64,000 bases of DNA from Typha latifolia (GCA_019914945.1 CM034113.1:4878850-4942849); one strand, 5' to 3'. Counted from the stretch's first letter, positions 1 through 12,374 are shown. A program made the numbers and translations. Notes: generated by a model from the sequence alone, not told the origin.

Positions 1-99
1 TACCTCTAAAAGATATATAAAAGGTTTTAATGTGATCCTAAGCCTTTTATCATCTCATGAGGTTATTGGTAATCACTTTCCAGCTTTAGATAAAAAGAT

Positions 100-330
100 T
101 AACTTCTAGGATAACTGAGATTTGAAATTTATCACATAAATTAAGTCGTAGAGATTGACGGGTGATATATAAGCTTCTTCTTAAGCAATATAAGTTTAGT
201 GATTAGTTTGAATCCATAGTTTTTTTTTAATCTAATTTAGAGATTTTCTATATAAAATATGTTCAATATTTTAATCACATCTTTAGATAAATTTTTGTGT
301 ATAAAATAACATCAAATAAAAACATTGATA
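100..330 (+). repeat. Degenerate copia-LTR-like 3' fragment
   Basis: The stretch shares an ordered set of short blocks (gattgacgggtgat, cttcttcttaag, tagtgattag, aatccatag) with 19385-19540 and, more weakly, with the last 250 bases of the copia LTR that ends at 27500. That LTR has the same order of 'gatcgatgggttg', 'agtgattgattttgatcc' and a T-rich run. It is probably an old LTR end. No primer site follows, so the element identity is inferred. Confidence 0.35.
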
Positions 331-1430
331 TAAAATATGAGCTTGTGAAGATGATAATGATACAATGTTAGTAAGAAAAATATTAACAAAATATTTAATT
401 TATTGGGTTTAAAAATATATTGTAATCTCTTAAAAAGGTATTGTTTTTTTTTAAAAAGGAAAAATTGATATAAAATGAAAAGCACAATTTTCTCTTCCTA
501 CTAAAAATAACGCAATAACACTTTGATCTAAAATAATGAAATTGAATGATTTTGCAATGAAAAAATGAAATAGAAAAAATTTGCATGGTGAAACATAACT
601 TAGAATTTCCCCGCAAAGATTCGATTCCTATCCATCTCATATTATATGTTTAGATAACGCAATTAAAAATAATATATTTTGCATATATTTTTGACATTAC
701 CCAAAAATAAGGAGATAAAATCTGATCCAAATTAAATTGCGATCTTTCTCATGTGCATATCTTGACATATATAATAAAAAAAATTAGATCTCTCATGAAG
801 TGTCTTGTCTCTACTTTAGAGATTATTTTAGATATACAAGCATCATCTAGTTGAATCGGTTTTAGGGTTGTAATTCATGCAAATTTGAGGTTGTCGCAGA
901 AGAGGTCTATATTCATTCAAAACGATCTGAGCTTTGTAAATTTCACAAAATTTAGATGAATATTCTTGATGACGTTCAAGATCTCTGTGCCACATCTCAA
1001 GTCATTTGGGATAGTAGATTGGGAAAAATAATTTTCAGAAGATCAAGACGACATTGATAAAATGCTGCTTTTGCTGAATTTTTAGATCTTTAATGAAAAA
1101 ATCCAAATCTTCATGTTATGTTCCTAGAAAAGAGTTACTGGAGGTAAGCTTGCCTGCAGAAAGTTCATGAACATCGAGTGCAGGGCAGAAGAGATCGATA
1201 GAAACGCATACATCATCTGCCAACTGGTGAACTACAAAAATATTTCTGATATCTGACTTGTCTTCATCAATAAGTTGGATGTTCCAGCAGGAAGATAGGA
1301 AGGTTGATTATTCCAAAATATGTTATTTTATATCATAGAGTCAGGATGTTAGTTGGTGTTGCATGCCCTATCACTAATGTTAGATATATAAAAATATTTA
1401 GAAGTCAACCTAATCATTTCAAGAGAGCAC
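331..1430. other. AT-rich DNA without recognised gene
   Basis: Low-GC sequence with many stops in all frames. The small open frames here (for example 395-640 on the minus strand) are rich in Phe, Ile, Tyr and Lys, as expected from AT-rich noncoding DNA. I recognise no domain, repeat or RNA gene. Confidence 0.6.
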
Positions 1431-1439
1431 GACATAATT

Positions 1440-1900
1440 AGAGTAATAGAAAGGTAACTAAGTATTTGACCGTCGAAGCCACGTTAAGATAAGCGGTTGA
1501 CCGTGCGCTGACCTCTTCCTCTCTTCCTCTCTTTCCTCGTCTCTTGCAGTTAGTTGCAAGAGATGGGAGAGATAGCCGCCAGAATGGAGTTCAAATTCTA
1601 CTGCGGGCCCCTCCCCCTCGTCTCTTTAAAATTCAACCCTTTCAATCCTTTATCTTTTCGCTGCCGCTCTCTTCTTCCTCATTCCTTGTTCTCTCTCTTA
1701 TTTGTTTCGTTCCGTCCAAGACCTTAACAAGTGCCATGGATCACCGGAGCATTGATAGACCAAATCAAAACTCCTAATCCAATCCGCAGGTCAACTTCTA
1801 TCTCCCGTTGCATTTAATTTGAATATTGTTTAGTAAATCATAGTTAAATCCTAGCCTTCGTCGACGACTTTGGGTTGACCACCCACCAGTTTGAAAAGTT
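1440..1900 (+). promoter_or_regulatory. Promoter and leader-like segment with a short ATG frame
   Basis: A C-rich upstream block is followed by a TATA-like 'ctctttaaaattc' near 1618-1630. A long pyrimidine-rich stretch comes next, typical of plant 5' leaders, and then an ATG in good plant context (gccATGg) near 1735. The frame from that ATG runs only about 13 codons (MDHRSIDRPNQNS) before a stop, and no matching downstream exon was found. This could be the 5' end of a broken host gene or of a retroelement. The promoter call rests on composition alone. Confidence 0.22.
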
Positions 1901-2331
1901 TTCCTGCATCAACCCCTTATTGTGGGTACCAAATTTGGGTACCCATAGGGTGCGTGGGAGGCAATGCCATGTCACCTCCTACCGCCAGTTTCTTAGGCTG
2001 CTGTCAGCCACCATTGACAGTGGTGACCTCGCTTGTTAGCCTCGATCGACTCATCTCTTCGCATAGAAGAGGTGGGTACTCAAGTTTGAGGGCTTCAAGC
2101 CCTTTTGCACCGAGGTGGGAACCTCCATCCACTGGCCATGGAGTTCCTTACTCCTCACTGTCAGCCACTTCGGTTGACGATTCAACCTCGGCTTCATCTA
2201 AGTCGGCCTTGTCGACTTTGGGTGTCGGTGGAGCTTGGCAACCGGCGACGGTGATCGTCAACAGCAGCTCCATCTCCCTCCCTTGGTCTTCTTCTTTAGA
2301 AGAAGGCTATGGCCCACCCCGTAGCGAGTGA
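1891..2331 (+). other. GC-richer block with a 146-codon open frame, coding status doubtful
   Basis: The plus-strand frame encodes a Ser/Pro/Gly-rich peptide with no recognisable domain, and the GC-richer composition continues past its stop to about 2560. The composition contrasts with the AT-rich sides, suggesting a transferred or mobile-element-derived piece. A small inverted repeat built on GGGTACC lies near 1925-1945. I do not assign a function; the open frame may simply reflect the GC content. Confidence 0.18.
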
Positions 2332-3825
2332 TGAATTGGGCTCATCCTAGTTCCCCCAACCTTTGTGGGTTGTAGTGGTTGACTGGGCTCTTAAGCTCAG
2401 CCTAGCTAATCCCCTAGTGGGCTACAAGGCAGGCTGACTCGCTCCTATAGCCAACTTATTTGTTTTGGCCTAGTGGGCTGTGGGTAGGCTCGCAGCCTAT
2501 TTCCTCAACTATTGATGCAAGGCTAGGCCTTGAGCCTAGCCCAACAGGTGAATCATAGGTTAGTCGCCCATTATTAGTCTTTTATCTTTCTTTTGTTTAT
2601 GTTAGCTATCTTTCTAAAAGTTTTCCTCAATTATTTTTATTAATATAAATTTAGGATAATATAGAACTAAGTTAGGTATTTAAATTTATTAATCATTGCA
2701 TTTTTTATTAATGCCTTTGACATTTATATCTAAGGATAATTCAAATTTTACCATCAATGACCAATTTAATTGATACAAAATAATATATTAATAGGGAAGA
2801 ATAAATGTAAGACCGAGTCAAACATATTCGGAGCGAGAATCAAACTTAATTTATACAATATGGAAGCTAATTATAAGTTGTCTTTCTTACGTACTATTTT
2901 ATTTTATAATATTAGAGTCATTACTATGCGAGGAGGATCTTGAAATTCAGGATCAGCTCAATTGTTGAGGAAAATTACTCAACTTCTAGAGATATTTCAG
3001 GCAATTTAGGTCTTATGTTAGTCTACGAATAATATAATTATTATGGTGATAATTACTTTATGTCATTATTGATTACTGTTAAATGCATTATTTATTATTT
3101 ATCGCTTATCTATAATAGGCCCATACTTAGTTATGACATATATTCACTTAGTCAAATCCATGAAAAAAGTGAATAAAAATTGGCTCTAAAGTGGGTATCA
3201 TGGCAATGGAAAATAAAGAGAAGTAAGTTTAGTATCATATTAAATATTTGAGAAATGTTAGTACGGTAGATATTTAAAAAATTAGCTCAGCTCGGTTCGA
3301 TTTGTACGTGCGAGTCAAATCTATTTTTAATTTTTTGCTTGATACGAATTCAAATCTGGTCTGGTTCGAGTTGGTTGGTTGAACCGCCTAAAGTTGAATG
3401 ATGTGTCCCTCCGATTAAAACGGTTAATCAGTTAGTTAGTTTAAACTCGAAATGGTGCATCCCTTCACAATATAACTGTTAATTGGTTTCAGACACGAAA
3501 TGGTGCATCCATTCGTGACAAGTCGCATCCAGTTGTCAAGCCTTTTAATTCTAAATAGGCTGTCAACCTACATAATTTTGTTCATGCTTTCCAAGTCTAG
3601 TTCGAATCTTAAGTTTGCATTTGAAAAAGAATACAACATGATTCAGATTTGATAAGGCATTTGAATAGCTGCTTCCTTTCGAGTGCAAAGCAGTCGTTAT
3701 ATCTTGTGATTCTTTGTTATTGATACTTGATCTCAAAATCGTACTTGAGAATAATCTAAAAACTGTTTTTTTAGAATAATCTCAAATTTATTTGCTGAAA
3801 TCCCTTCTAAATTTCTAAAAATCAA
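2332..3825. other. Noncoding stretch with one short direct repeat
   Basis: 2332-2560 is still GC-richer and has recurring 'gtgggct' and 'agcctagc' words. The remainder is AT-rich. Around 3446-3510 the word 'cgaaatggtgcatcc' occurs twice about 45 bases apart, between Ty-like 'ggttaatcagttag' segments. No gene is recognised. Confidence 0.5.
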
Positions 3826-4730
3826 CTATATTTGTGAATTTGTTAATTGTTGGGATATCTGAAATTCTGAAAATCTGAAATTACTTTTGTGAATATTTTT
3901 AATTGCTGGAAATTCTGTAAATCTGAAAAAAAAAATCATATACTTAAAAGTGTAATAAATTGCATAATATCTATATGCAATCATATTGGATTCACAACTA
4001 ATTTGTTGCAATTGTATGACAGAAAAAAATCATTAAAATTACATTCGAACTACTTTAAAGGATAAGAGTGAATTTACTAATTGCTGGAATATCTTAAGTT
4101 AGTTTTGTGAACTTCTTAAATTGCTGGAAGTTCTGTAAATCTAAAAATTGCTAAAATGTGAAAATCCTAAAAGTTTATTTTGCTGAAATTCTAAAAATCT
4201 GATATCTGAAAACTTGAATTGGCTATTGGGTGGATTTTATTGAATTATTTTTGGCCCTTGAACAGATTTTATGTATTTGATTGTATTTATGGGACTTTCA
4301 TTGACATTTTTTTGAGAGATATCTTTTTATTTTTCTTGTTTTCTTCATTTAGGTTAGTTTACTTCTCACTGCATTTCCTTTTTATTTCATATTTTAAAAA
4401 TATGCAAAAAATATTAAAAATTAAAAATGCTGAAAAGACTTTGTTGAAAGCTTATCTTTTTGAGTCATATTGATACCTGCCTATTTGATCATTATACTTT
4501 TATTAAATAAGTTATGTATTATTCTAGGTTGATTTTGCATTCCCACTTGAAATAACTTAACCTAAAATGTGTGTGTGGTAACTCTAAAATTTATTCAAGT
4601 TATACTTAAATGTGTAATAGATTGCATAATGTCCATATTTAATTATATTCGATTGAGAACTAATTTGTTGCAATTGCATGATAGAAAAAATATTAGATTG
4701 AGAACTAATTTGTTGCAATTATATTTTATT
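3826..4730. repeat. Interleaved short direct repeats
   Basis: Two pairs can be read. One is 3833-3930 with 4068-4150 (both hold 'aattgctggaa', 'ttctgtaaatct', 'ttttgtgaa'). The other is 3945-4030 with 4605-4690 (both hold 'gcataat', 'aactaatttgttgcaatt', 'atgacagaaaaaa' or a close match). About 30 bases of the second repeat are then repeated again at 4690-4722. The Phe-rich open frame at 4219-4473 lies between and looks like noncoding AT-rich sequence. The pattern suggests local segmental duplication or a small non-autonomous element; no termini were found. Confidence 0.5.
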
Positions 4731-5300
4731 ATCTTTTAATAAATTTTTTTTTCTTCAATACATATTTCGTTGTCTTTTAACAACTTCAGTGATGAAGTAA
4801 ATTAAGAAGAAAAAACAACAATAGAAAATAATAAAAAGAAGAAACATATTAACAACTTTCATAAATATAATAACAATTTTCATTATTTTTTCCATACGTT
4901 TTTTATACAAGTCTCTATTAATCGTTATATTTTTTTTTCTATACAAGTCTTTATAATCACTCTTTAATTAAAAAAATAAGAGATTAATTAGAGATAGTGG
5001 TGTGAATTTACATTTCGTTGTGTTTTAACAGCTTTTATTTTTTTTCATACATATTTCATTGTATTTTAACAACTTCAATGGTGAAGTAGAAAGAGTAATT
5101 AAAGACTTATATAAAAAATGATTAAGAGATAAAGAAAATGTGCAGTAGAAGAAGAAAATAATGATGAAGAAGAAGAAAAAGAGGTAGACGAATAATAATA
5201 ATTATCAGCAGCATATGAAGTAAAAGATGAAGAAGATGAAGAAGAAGATGAGTATGAGTCATTTCTCTCTCTCATATAGTGTCCCGTCAACATTTAATGA
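4731..5300. repeat. Three-copy repeat plus GAA-rich low complexity
   Basis: A unit containing 'acatatttcgttgt' then 'ttttaacaactt' appears near 4758, 5008 and 5050. Two of the copies continue into 'gtgaagtag'-type sequence. 5140-5255 is a purine-rich GAA/GAAGAT tract, which creates Ser-rich or Lys-rich open frames on the two strands that should not be read as genes. Confidence 0.5.
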
Positions 5301-5427
5301 GACACTAAATGATAGAAAGGGTAAAGTTGAAAAAAAAGTAAGAAAAAAGTCTCAAGTGCAAGGGAAACCGAAAATAACCTTAGGTTGCCAAATCGAAAAC
5401 CAAATAGGTTTTCGGTGCAAATAACCT

Positions 5428-5528
5428 TAGAATCTCAGAAGATTAAATAAATAATATAATATAATATGGCATATTTAAAATATTAAAATATGAAAAGAGT
5501 CCATATATTTTTTTCTCTCTCTTTCTCC
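5428..5528. repeat. Copy A of duplicated locus, upstream scrap
   Basis: The sequence from 'ttagaatctcagaagattaaataaat' (5428 onward) to the pyrimidine run at 5528 matches 41885-41990, which is the upstream edge of copy B. The rest of copy A resumes at 15405. The interruption is the MULE, so this short piece marks the left side of the disrupted locus. Confidence 0.7.
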
Positions 5529-5628
5529 TGCAATTTGCATAAAAAAACCCATAAATTATCAAATTGGCAGCAATAGGCCCCCTAGTTATCTAATTGCAAT
5601 TTTGAGCCTTTTTTTACCAATTTAGAGA
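5529..5628 (+). repeat. MULE left terminal inverted repeat
   Basis: Pairs with 15303-15404 on the opposite strand. The outermost bases differ slightly (tgcaatttgcat here, ggggcgatttac on the other end), but the block from about base 17 inward is nearly identical. Confidence 0.82.
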
Positions 5629-5781
5629 AGATAGATACTGATTGACGTGTGATTGATATTGAGGCTACTATAAAGATACTAAAAGAGAAGATAGATACTT
5701 TGTCAATGCCTTACTCAGCAAACTGAAAAGCACATAAAAAACACACAAATTTTACCAATTGTAATACTGGAAAAAGAATCA

Positions 5782-7130
5782 GTGAAATTTTACAAATCAG
5801 CCATTGAAAAGTATGTAGAAGCTTCTCATGTTGTATCTAATATGCTGGCAATGGCTGACTTATTAGTTGGTAAGGTGGCGGATGATTTATTAGCTGAAAA
5901 AGATAGCATTCCCAAACATGTGAAATTCTTTGAACCAATAGTGAAAAATATACTATTACTTTGTATTGAAGCCCATATGAATTTAGAGCAAGGCAATTAG
6001 AGAATACAGTAATAGTCAAGTACAAGAGAAGTAGGAGTAAAAAAGAAGAGCAAAAAATGGCTCCTTCTAAAAAGGGAAAAGATTCAGAAGAGGGAAAGAG
6101 TTTGGAAAATAAAACAAATTTGGGACTTATTTTAATAAGCTCTATTGAAATGTCCCCTTTTAAGAAACAAGTGACTAAGGTTCTGAGATATCCTTGGAGA
6201 AAGTACGCCACTAACGATGAGTACAACAACATTCGAAGGATGCTAGAGATACAAGATGAGTACGTAATTTATAAATCTTATTCATATTTAGGTACAATAT
6301 ACTCCTTTAATGTTTTTAAATTTTATTAATATCTTTTATTACAGTGTGGTGATCATATGGTGCAATGATTATACTACTGTCAATAAAATACTGTTAGTTA
6401 GTCTTCTCACTCATCATATAATTGGAGGAGATGTCATATGCGTTCATTAACAAATGCTATACAGTTGGTGGTTGACGGATCTGGCTACATATGACCCTTG
6501 TTTATTTATGAGTACCGAAGTCCATGTAAGTTATTTTCATAGTAAATAATTATATTTAGTATTTATAGTTTATTTACAATAAATATTATTTTTTTGTAGA
6601 AGGCAGCAAAGGCCAAAAATTTTAAAGTGCTTGTAACTTTTATATAGCCAATTCATGAAAATCAAAATCTTGATGAGAATGATTACTACTTCTTTCCACT
6701 ACATACAGATATGCATTGGCACCTTCTCTTTGTTGATTTGAGAGAAGCAAAAGATGGTTCATATACTTCTCTATCTGGTAATAAGTACACAGAAGAGGCC
6801 AACGTCATGATAACCTACAAAGTAATCTAAGTATATTAAATTATTTATGACTGTTAGAGTTTGATAACTACATTTATTTGCACATGCACATATTATAAAT
6901 GATTATTTTTCTAATTTGCACAGAGAGATATACAACCAATGTGAAATTGATGGAAAAGGCAATTGTAATATGATTCTTGCCGAAAATATCTCACAACAAC
7001 GAGGCATATATGTGTTCTATTTGTTTTCTATCTTATTTGAAGTTCTTATTATTCCTTACTATGAACTAATTAATAATATAATCTTACAATATGAAGATTG
7101 CATACAACAATGTTCATAGTGTGATTTTCA
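5782..7130 (+). pseudogene. Degenerate Ulp1/SENP-like (C48) cysteine protease carried by the MULE
   Basis: Several plus-strand fragments read in order: 5782-6000, 6057-6290, about 6680-6830 and about 6925-7020. The third contains MHWHLLFVDLRE, which fits the histidine region of C48 proteases. The last contains GNCNMILAENISQQRG, which fits the catalytic-cysteine region followed by the usual 'AE-IS' stretch. The expected Asp between them is not clear; the matching place reads YTSLSG, so it may be substituted. Stops, frame changes and possible introns separate the fragments. In the family the enzyme cleaves SUMO-like conjugates. Ulp1-bearing MULEs are known from several plants, which supports the reading. 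It runs tail to tail with the transposase at 7430-8335. Domain identity is moderate-confidence inference. Confidence 0.45.
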
Positions 7131-7429
7131 CCAGCGAGATATTATAAAAATCAAGGCAAAGCTAGCAGTTGAGATTGTCTATGATGGGTTGGTGCATAGA
7201 TGATGTAGTAGCTAGAAGTTATAAAACTATACTATGTAATTGAAATGAAATTGTCATATTTATGATGTAATATTTATGGTGTAACATACTCAGTGATCGT
7301 TGATTGTTTGTATGGCTATGTTGTTATGATTTACTATTTTATATTATTGATGACTTTAGTGATGATTTATTATGTAACATACTCAATGATGGTTAAAATA
7401 TTCTATTTAGAAAATTGATACAAATTTTA
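7131..7429. other. Spacer between the two convergent MULE genes
   Basis: AT-rich, with a partly repeated phrase (catactcagtgat and catactcaatgat about 95 bases apart near 7287 and 7379). No gene is recognised. It may include the 3' ends of the two facing transcripts. Confidence 0.4.
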
Positions 7430-8335
7430 GTGATAATTTAGGAATATTTGGAAGATTTCTTGAAAGATGGACCATGTAAAAACCATGTACTACATCTGGG
7501 AAGATCTTTTGTATTGCATTGATCAACCCCTTTTATCGGTCGGACATAATTATAAGCTCTGAAATGGGTGAAATGCAATCACGAAAGTGTGTAAAAAACC
7601 AAGTCCAGGAGTTTTCATTCTCTCTTTCGATTACAACAAAACCAATAGAAAGCATGTGATTATCACTATCCACTGTAGTTGTAATTAATAATAACCTTGT
7701 ATATTTGCTTGTGAGAAATGTGTTATCAATAGCAAAAAATGGATGCATGCTACCCTTGAATGCCTTTAAACAAGCTCCAAAAGCCCAAAACAAATCTGTG
7801 AAAGTGACCCTCTAACTCATATTTTAGTGCATTTATGTTCATTGGGTCTCTTAATGTTAACTCCCTCATGTATGGAATTAGTAAATTATACGACTTGTCA
7901 AAGTTTTCGCGAACTTTCTCAATTGCCTTTACCCTTGAACGATATGTTTTCCAATAGGATATACACATGCCATACTTTGTTTGTATAAATATTTGAATTG
8001 ACTTCGGTCTAAATTCTTCATTTCTAACAATTTGCTCTCGAACTTTATTCAAAATAAAATAAGTTGTCACCTGTCTTTGACCTTGACCAACTATCGGTTT
8101 ATTGCATGTGTGCTTATCAATACTTTTTTTTATCTCAAAAGTTTCAACTCCATTCAATTTCTTGCCGTTATCATCCATGGGCAGTCTAGGGAGCTACATC
8201 GAGCCTTTACTTTAAAGTGCTTACATTTTATGGGTTGAAATTCAAATCAATGAGTGACTGCATGAACTTTGAGAGTATGCTTTAAATCAGCTATTCTACG
8301 AAAGCAGTTGTCCAATGTGTAATTCTGAGACGAGC
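7430..8335 (-). pseudogene. mudrA-like: MuDR-type MULE transposase, 5' two thirds, frameshifted
   Basis: Reading right to left, 8335-8150 gives a MuDR N-terminal-like stretch (IADLKHTLKVHAVTH, then CSSLDCPW). 8178-7750 continues with the region linking to the catalytic core (motif NKPIVGQGQRQVT and a conserved ...SYNLLIPYMREL...). After a frameshift near 7770, 7793-7533 encodes the start of the MULE catalytic domain: FFAIDNTFLTSKYTRLLL, a conserved ENENSWTWF and IIMSDR, then a stop and KGLINAIQKIFPDVVHGF. The first two acidic residues of the DDE triad (in AIDNT and MSDR) are visible. The third acidic residue and the SWIM zinc finger are not found, so the gene is truncated at its 3' end. A family transposase cuts and rejoins element ends; this one cannot. 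At least three lesions are seen. Confidence 0.72.
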
Positions 8336-8479
8336 ATATAAGTATTAATATCTACTTCAGGAGTATTGAAGTTAATAATAAATATTTCTTTTAATGATGC
8401 ATTTGCTGTAGTTGTAGGTACCCCTTCTTTAAAGCCTATGATCAACTCATTATGTGTAGAAGTAGGTGACCCATTTTCA

Positions 8480-8590
8480 GAAACAATGTCTTCTACTGCT
8501 CCATAATTTTTAATTTTGTCATCCGAAGGGTGTGGTTTACCTTCACAAATAATGTCTTCTACTGCTCCATAATTATCAATTTTCTATAGG
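8480..8590 (-). repeat. Short direct repeat upstream of the transposase
   Basis: The 20-base word 'tcttctactgctccataatt' occurs near 8490 and again near 8556, separated by about 45 bases. It lies in the 5' region of the transposase gene on the minus strand. It may be part of a decayed N-terminal exon; no start codon can be chosen. Confidence 0.5.
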
Positions 8591-8730
8591 GACATACACA
8601 TTTGCAAGAGATAATTCAACATATCTTATTTTCTCTTAACTTTGTTTCAGAATATCAAACATGAAATAAAATAATATACATCATTACTTTCTTAAAAAGA
8701 ATATCTTAGCATCAACAACAAAATATAAAA

Positions 8731-9200
8731 ATCAAGATTAGGCTTTTAAATACGTTCATTTTTTATACTGGATATACACTTTTTTTCTAACAAAATGCAC
8801 ACTACTTTTATAAGATATGTGCACAAAGTTTCATAAATTATGTGTATTTAATTGTAAAAAGATGTGCATATGTTATTGTAGGAAATAGAAGTTATTTGCA
8901 TAATAACTATCTAATTTTCTAAAATTCAAGATTAGACTTTTAAATATCTTCATTTTTTATATTGGGTACACACAACAAAATGCACACTACTTACTTAAGA
9001 AATGTGCATAAAGTTTTATAAATTATGTGTATTTAATTGTAAGAAGATGTGCATCTGTCATTTAAGGAAATAGAAGTCATTTCCATAACAACTCTCTAAT
9101 TTTCTAAATATTAACAATGGGGTCCTTTTGCGCATCTCTTCTGTAATTTATATGTATTTTATGACAAATAGATGTGCATCTAGTATATAAAATAAATGTA
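8731..9200. repeat. ~190-bp tandem duplication in the MULE subterminal region
   Basis: Unit 1 (8731-8923) and unit 2 (8924-9115) share long matching runs, including 'attatgtgtatttaattgta', 'aaatgcacactact' and 'ctctaattttctaaa' or close variants. A weaker third partial unit follows ('gatgtgcatct', to about 9190). Subterminal tandem repeats are common in DNA transposons and often bind the transposase; that role here is inferred only. Confidence 0.72.
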
Positions 9201-9747
9201 TTGAACTTTAAGACCCCAAACTTTTCATTAATAAAAATAAAGGTGTTTTTCTGTAAATTAATAATCTCACGTAGATACAATATAGTACACATTATATATG
9301 TGCATCATCTACCTTTATAATCGATCCATATTTTCATAAATATACATTGAAGACTTTTAAAATCTATATGCTTACGTTGCATCTGATATTTAGATTATTT
9401 TTCAGAATATTTCAATTACCGAAGAACAAGATGAACAGTGAATAAAATGAAAGAGATCTTTAATGGAGACTTCTAAAATTGCCAAATGACATTTTAGAGG
9501 AGAAATGATATCTGAATTATTAGTGATGAAAATACAAGATGGAAGAAAAATGAGAGAAGGAGAGGAAGAAAATGACAGAAGAATGAGAGGAAGAAGATGG
9601 AAGGAGGAAGAAAATGAGGAGTAGGTATCTAGAAAATCACGCTAAAGAGGAGGAGATGCTAGTCTTTTTTTCATTTGTTAGATCTAAATTAGTAAATAAG
9701 GTAATAAGACAATTTGACGGATATTAGTCCTACTATTTTAGGACAGG
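9201..9747. other. MULE interior without recognised gene
   Basis: AT-rich with a purine-rich GAAGA tract at about 9530-9660. No domain was recognised. It is the left side of the insertion point of the LTR-like dimer. Confidence 0.5.
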
Positions 9748-9752
9748 CAGTC

Positions 9753-12330
9753 TGTAACGCCCCTGCCTGGCATGGGCACGTGCACGCCCACGCACCCACA
9801 CAGCACGCGCGGCGCACGCTGTAACGCCCTCGCCCGGCACGGGCACGTGCATGCCCACGCGTGGCGCACACGACAGGATGGGCGGGGCCCGTCACGTACA
9901 GATACTCTCCTATACACATACAATCATGACATCATCAAATACTACCTGCTAACATATCCATGATCACATAATCCATCACCAATTAAATCATACTATTAAC
10001 CAAATAAACCTGTTAACATATGAATATCCCAGTCCACAATAATATACATTAAACCACTACATAATCTGGCAGGACCCACACAGGCCACAACAAACCATCA
10101 AGATATAATTAAAACGACTAATATAAGAGTACACTATGATTCGACCTGTATTATACAATTCATCATCTAATACAACAAAATACAAATATCAAATACTAGT
10201 ACAACTCAGTTCCTATATAAACTATCATTTATACTATCTCGCATTTATAGCTCACCTCATCATCGCTCTAAAATATCTTCTCAAAATATCTCAAGTCGTT
10301 ATCACGTACCACATATCTAAGGGGGGTTAGAATAGAAATAAAAAGAGTCATGAGCAAAAGGCTCAATGAATAGACTTTACCCCGAATCAGTGATGTCAAA
10401 CAGAGAGTAAATCATGTACTGGATAATATGAATCAAAAAGAGCATCATGTCATGAATGAGTATATGAATATTCATCAATAATACATAAATGAAAAATAGA
10501 TAACATGTCATGTCATAACTAGTAAAAGTATATAATCTTCGACAATGTATAAATAAATTTCAATGTCATACCATCATCATAACTCTATCTCAAATATGAC
10601 ACATGATGCATGCCGACCATAACCATACTATGATATCAAATGCAACTATATATAATGCATATTGATCGTTCGATAATCAGATAACCAAATGATAATGAAA
10701 TCATATGCATTTCTCAACATCACAATCATCACCGACATCTTAGTATCATATTATCATACTAGACCACTGTGCATAGTCACCACCTAGTACCCGATCTCAA
10801 CATTATGTCCGAAGGCTTAGAGCATACTCCGTCGCCTGCAAGAGTATCTCAAATATAATCATACCCCACCACCTGCTAGGGTATCAACATCCATCCAGAC
10901 CGAGCACCCACATAGTTGATAGAAACCTCGTGAGGATAACTCGCCACATTGCCCTAGCGAATTGCATGTATCCGAATGTTTGCTGCGCACACAGACTAAC
11001 GACCTCGGACGTAAGGCCAATAGGATCGCGACTATGTCGAGCAATCAATCATCCACCAAGCGTGTTCTAACCCTCGCGCCCACTCGGGTATCCTCACGCT
11101 TTCTATCAACTATCCTATCAATCATATTTCATGCTTTCCTTCTAAATGACAGATCAAATGCATATATCTAGTTCGATAACAAGTCAATGCATAATAGGAA
11201 TTTAGGTGGAATAGGAATCAAGAGAAAATGATGCAATGTAGTCTCCAACTGTATTGTCAATACATGCATACTCATGCTAATCTATTACATGCATACTCAT
11301 GCTACAGATCAACTCAATAAACAATCATAATAGTAGAATCATCTCTAATCATCTCTATATATATCACCAATGTACTCATATCCCAAATCAGCATAATCGA
11401 ATGCATGATAAAATATGCTCGACTGTAATCATCTCTAGATAAAATCATATAATCATGCTAGAGGCCAAAACATGCATGTACATAAATATATAATATAACA
11501 TAATTTGAGAAAGACGTCTAAGTGATAAGACTACTCACCACTATTACAATTACCAAACCACCACTCATTCACGTTGTTACGACCATGATCAAGCCTCGAT
11601 TACTAAGTCCACGGGGTCTTGAACCGGGGGATCAGAATCTGAAATTATTTAAGTAGTATGATGTTAGTCGTTTATCTGATTAAAATCCGTTCATGTAATA
11701 TATGATAATTTAAAAGGTTTTAGAATTCTTGCTTATCTTTATAACTAGTTAGATTTTTAATTACAAATAAAAAATATAAATATAAATATAGATGAAAACC
11801 TAACTATAATTATATCTTGATTAATTAGAAATTACTTTATAAAATAATAAATAAATACATAAGCCTAGTATTTTATTTGTTACAAAAATAACAATATATA
11901 ATAAATTAATAGAATTACTTAAAATGTATATCATAAGAATATTAGAATATAAATCTCATAATTATAATTTATAAATCATAATGATGAATATGTATTAACA
12001 TAAATAATGTCTAAATCTACTTGTATTAATTAATACAGAAATACCTAAGTAAAATAATGAATAATAAAAATTAACAAAAACATTAAGGGATCACTAGTAC
12101 TAGTGCTGGGCTTGGCCCAGCACTGTCACAGAAAATAAGGAGAGAAGAAGCAGCTGAGGAAGAAGAAGAAGAAAGGGAGAAGGAAGAAGAAGGAAGAAGA
12201 AAAAGAGAAGAGAAGAAGGGGAGGGAGGTGCGGACCCGGGCCGGCGGGGAGGGCACCGGCCGCTGCTGGCCAGCCAGCGACTGGCCTCTCGCCGGCGGCT
12301 CGGCTCCGACGAGCCCGACCCCAGGCACGA

Positions 12331-12374
<44 letters not shown>

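Noticed and set aside
5099..5293. Ser-rich minus-strand ORF
   Set aside because: Encoded by a GAA/GAAGAT low-complexity tract; no domain.
9689..9963. Overlapping Cys/Arg/His-rich ORFs on both strands
   Set aside because: They coincide with the GC-rich duplicated head of an LTR-like unit; composition keeps all frames open and no domain is seen.
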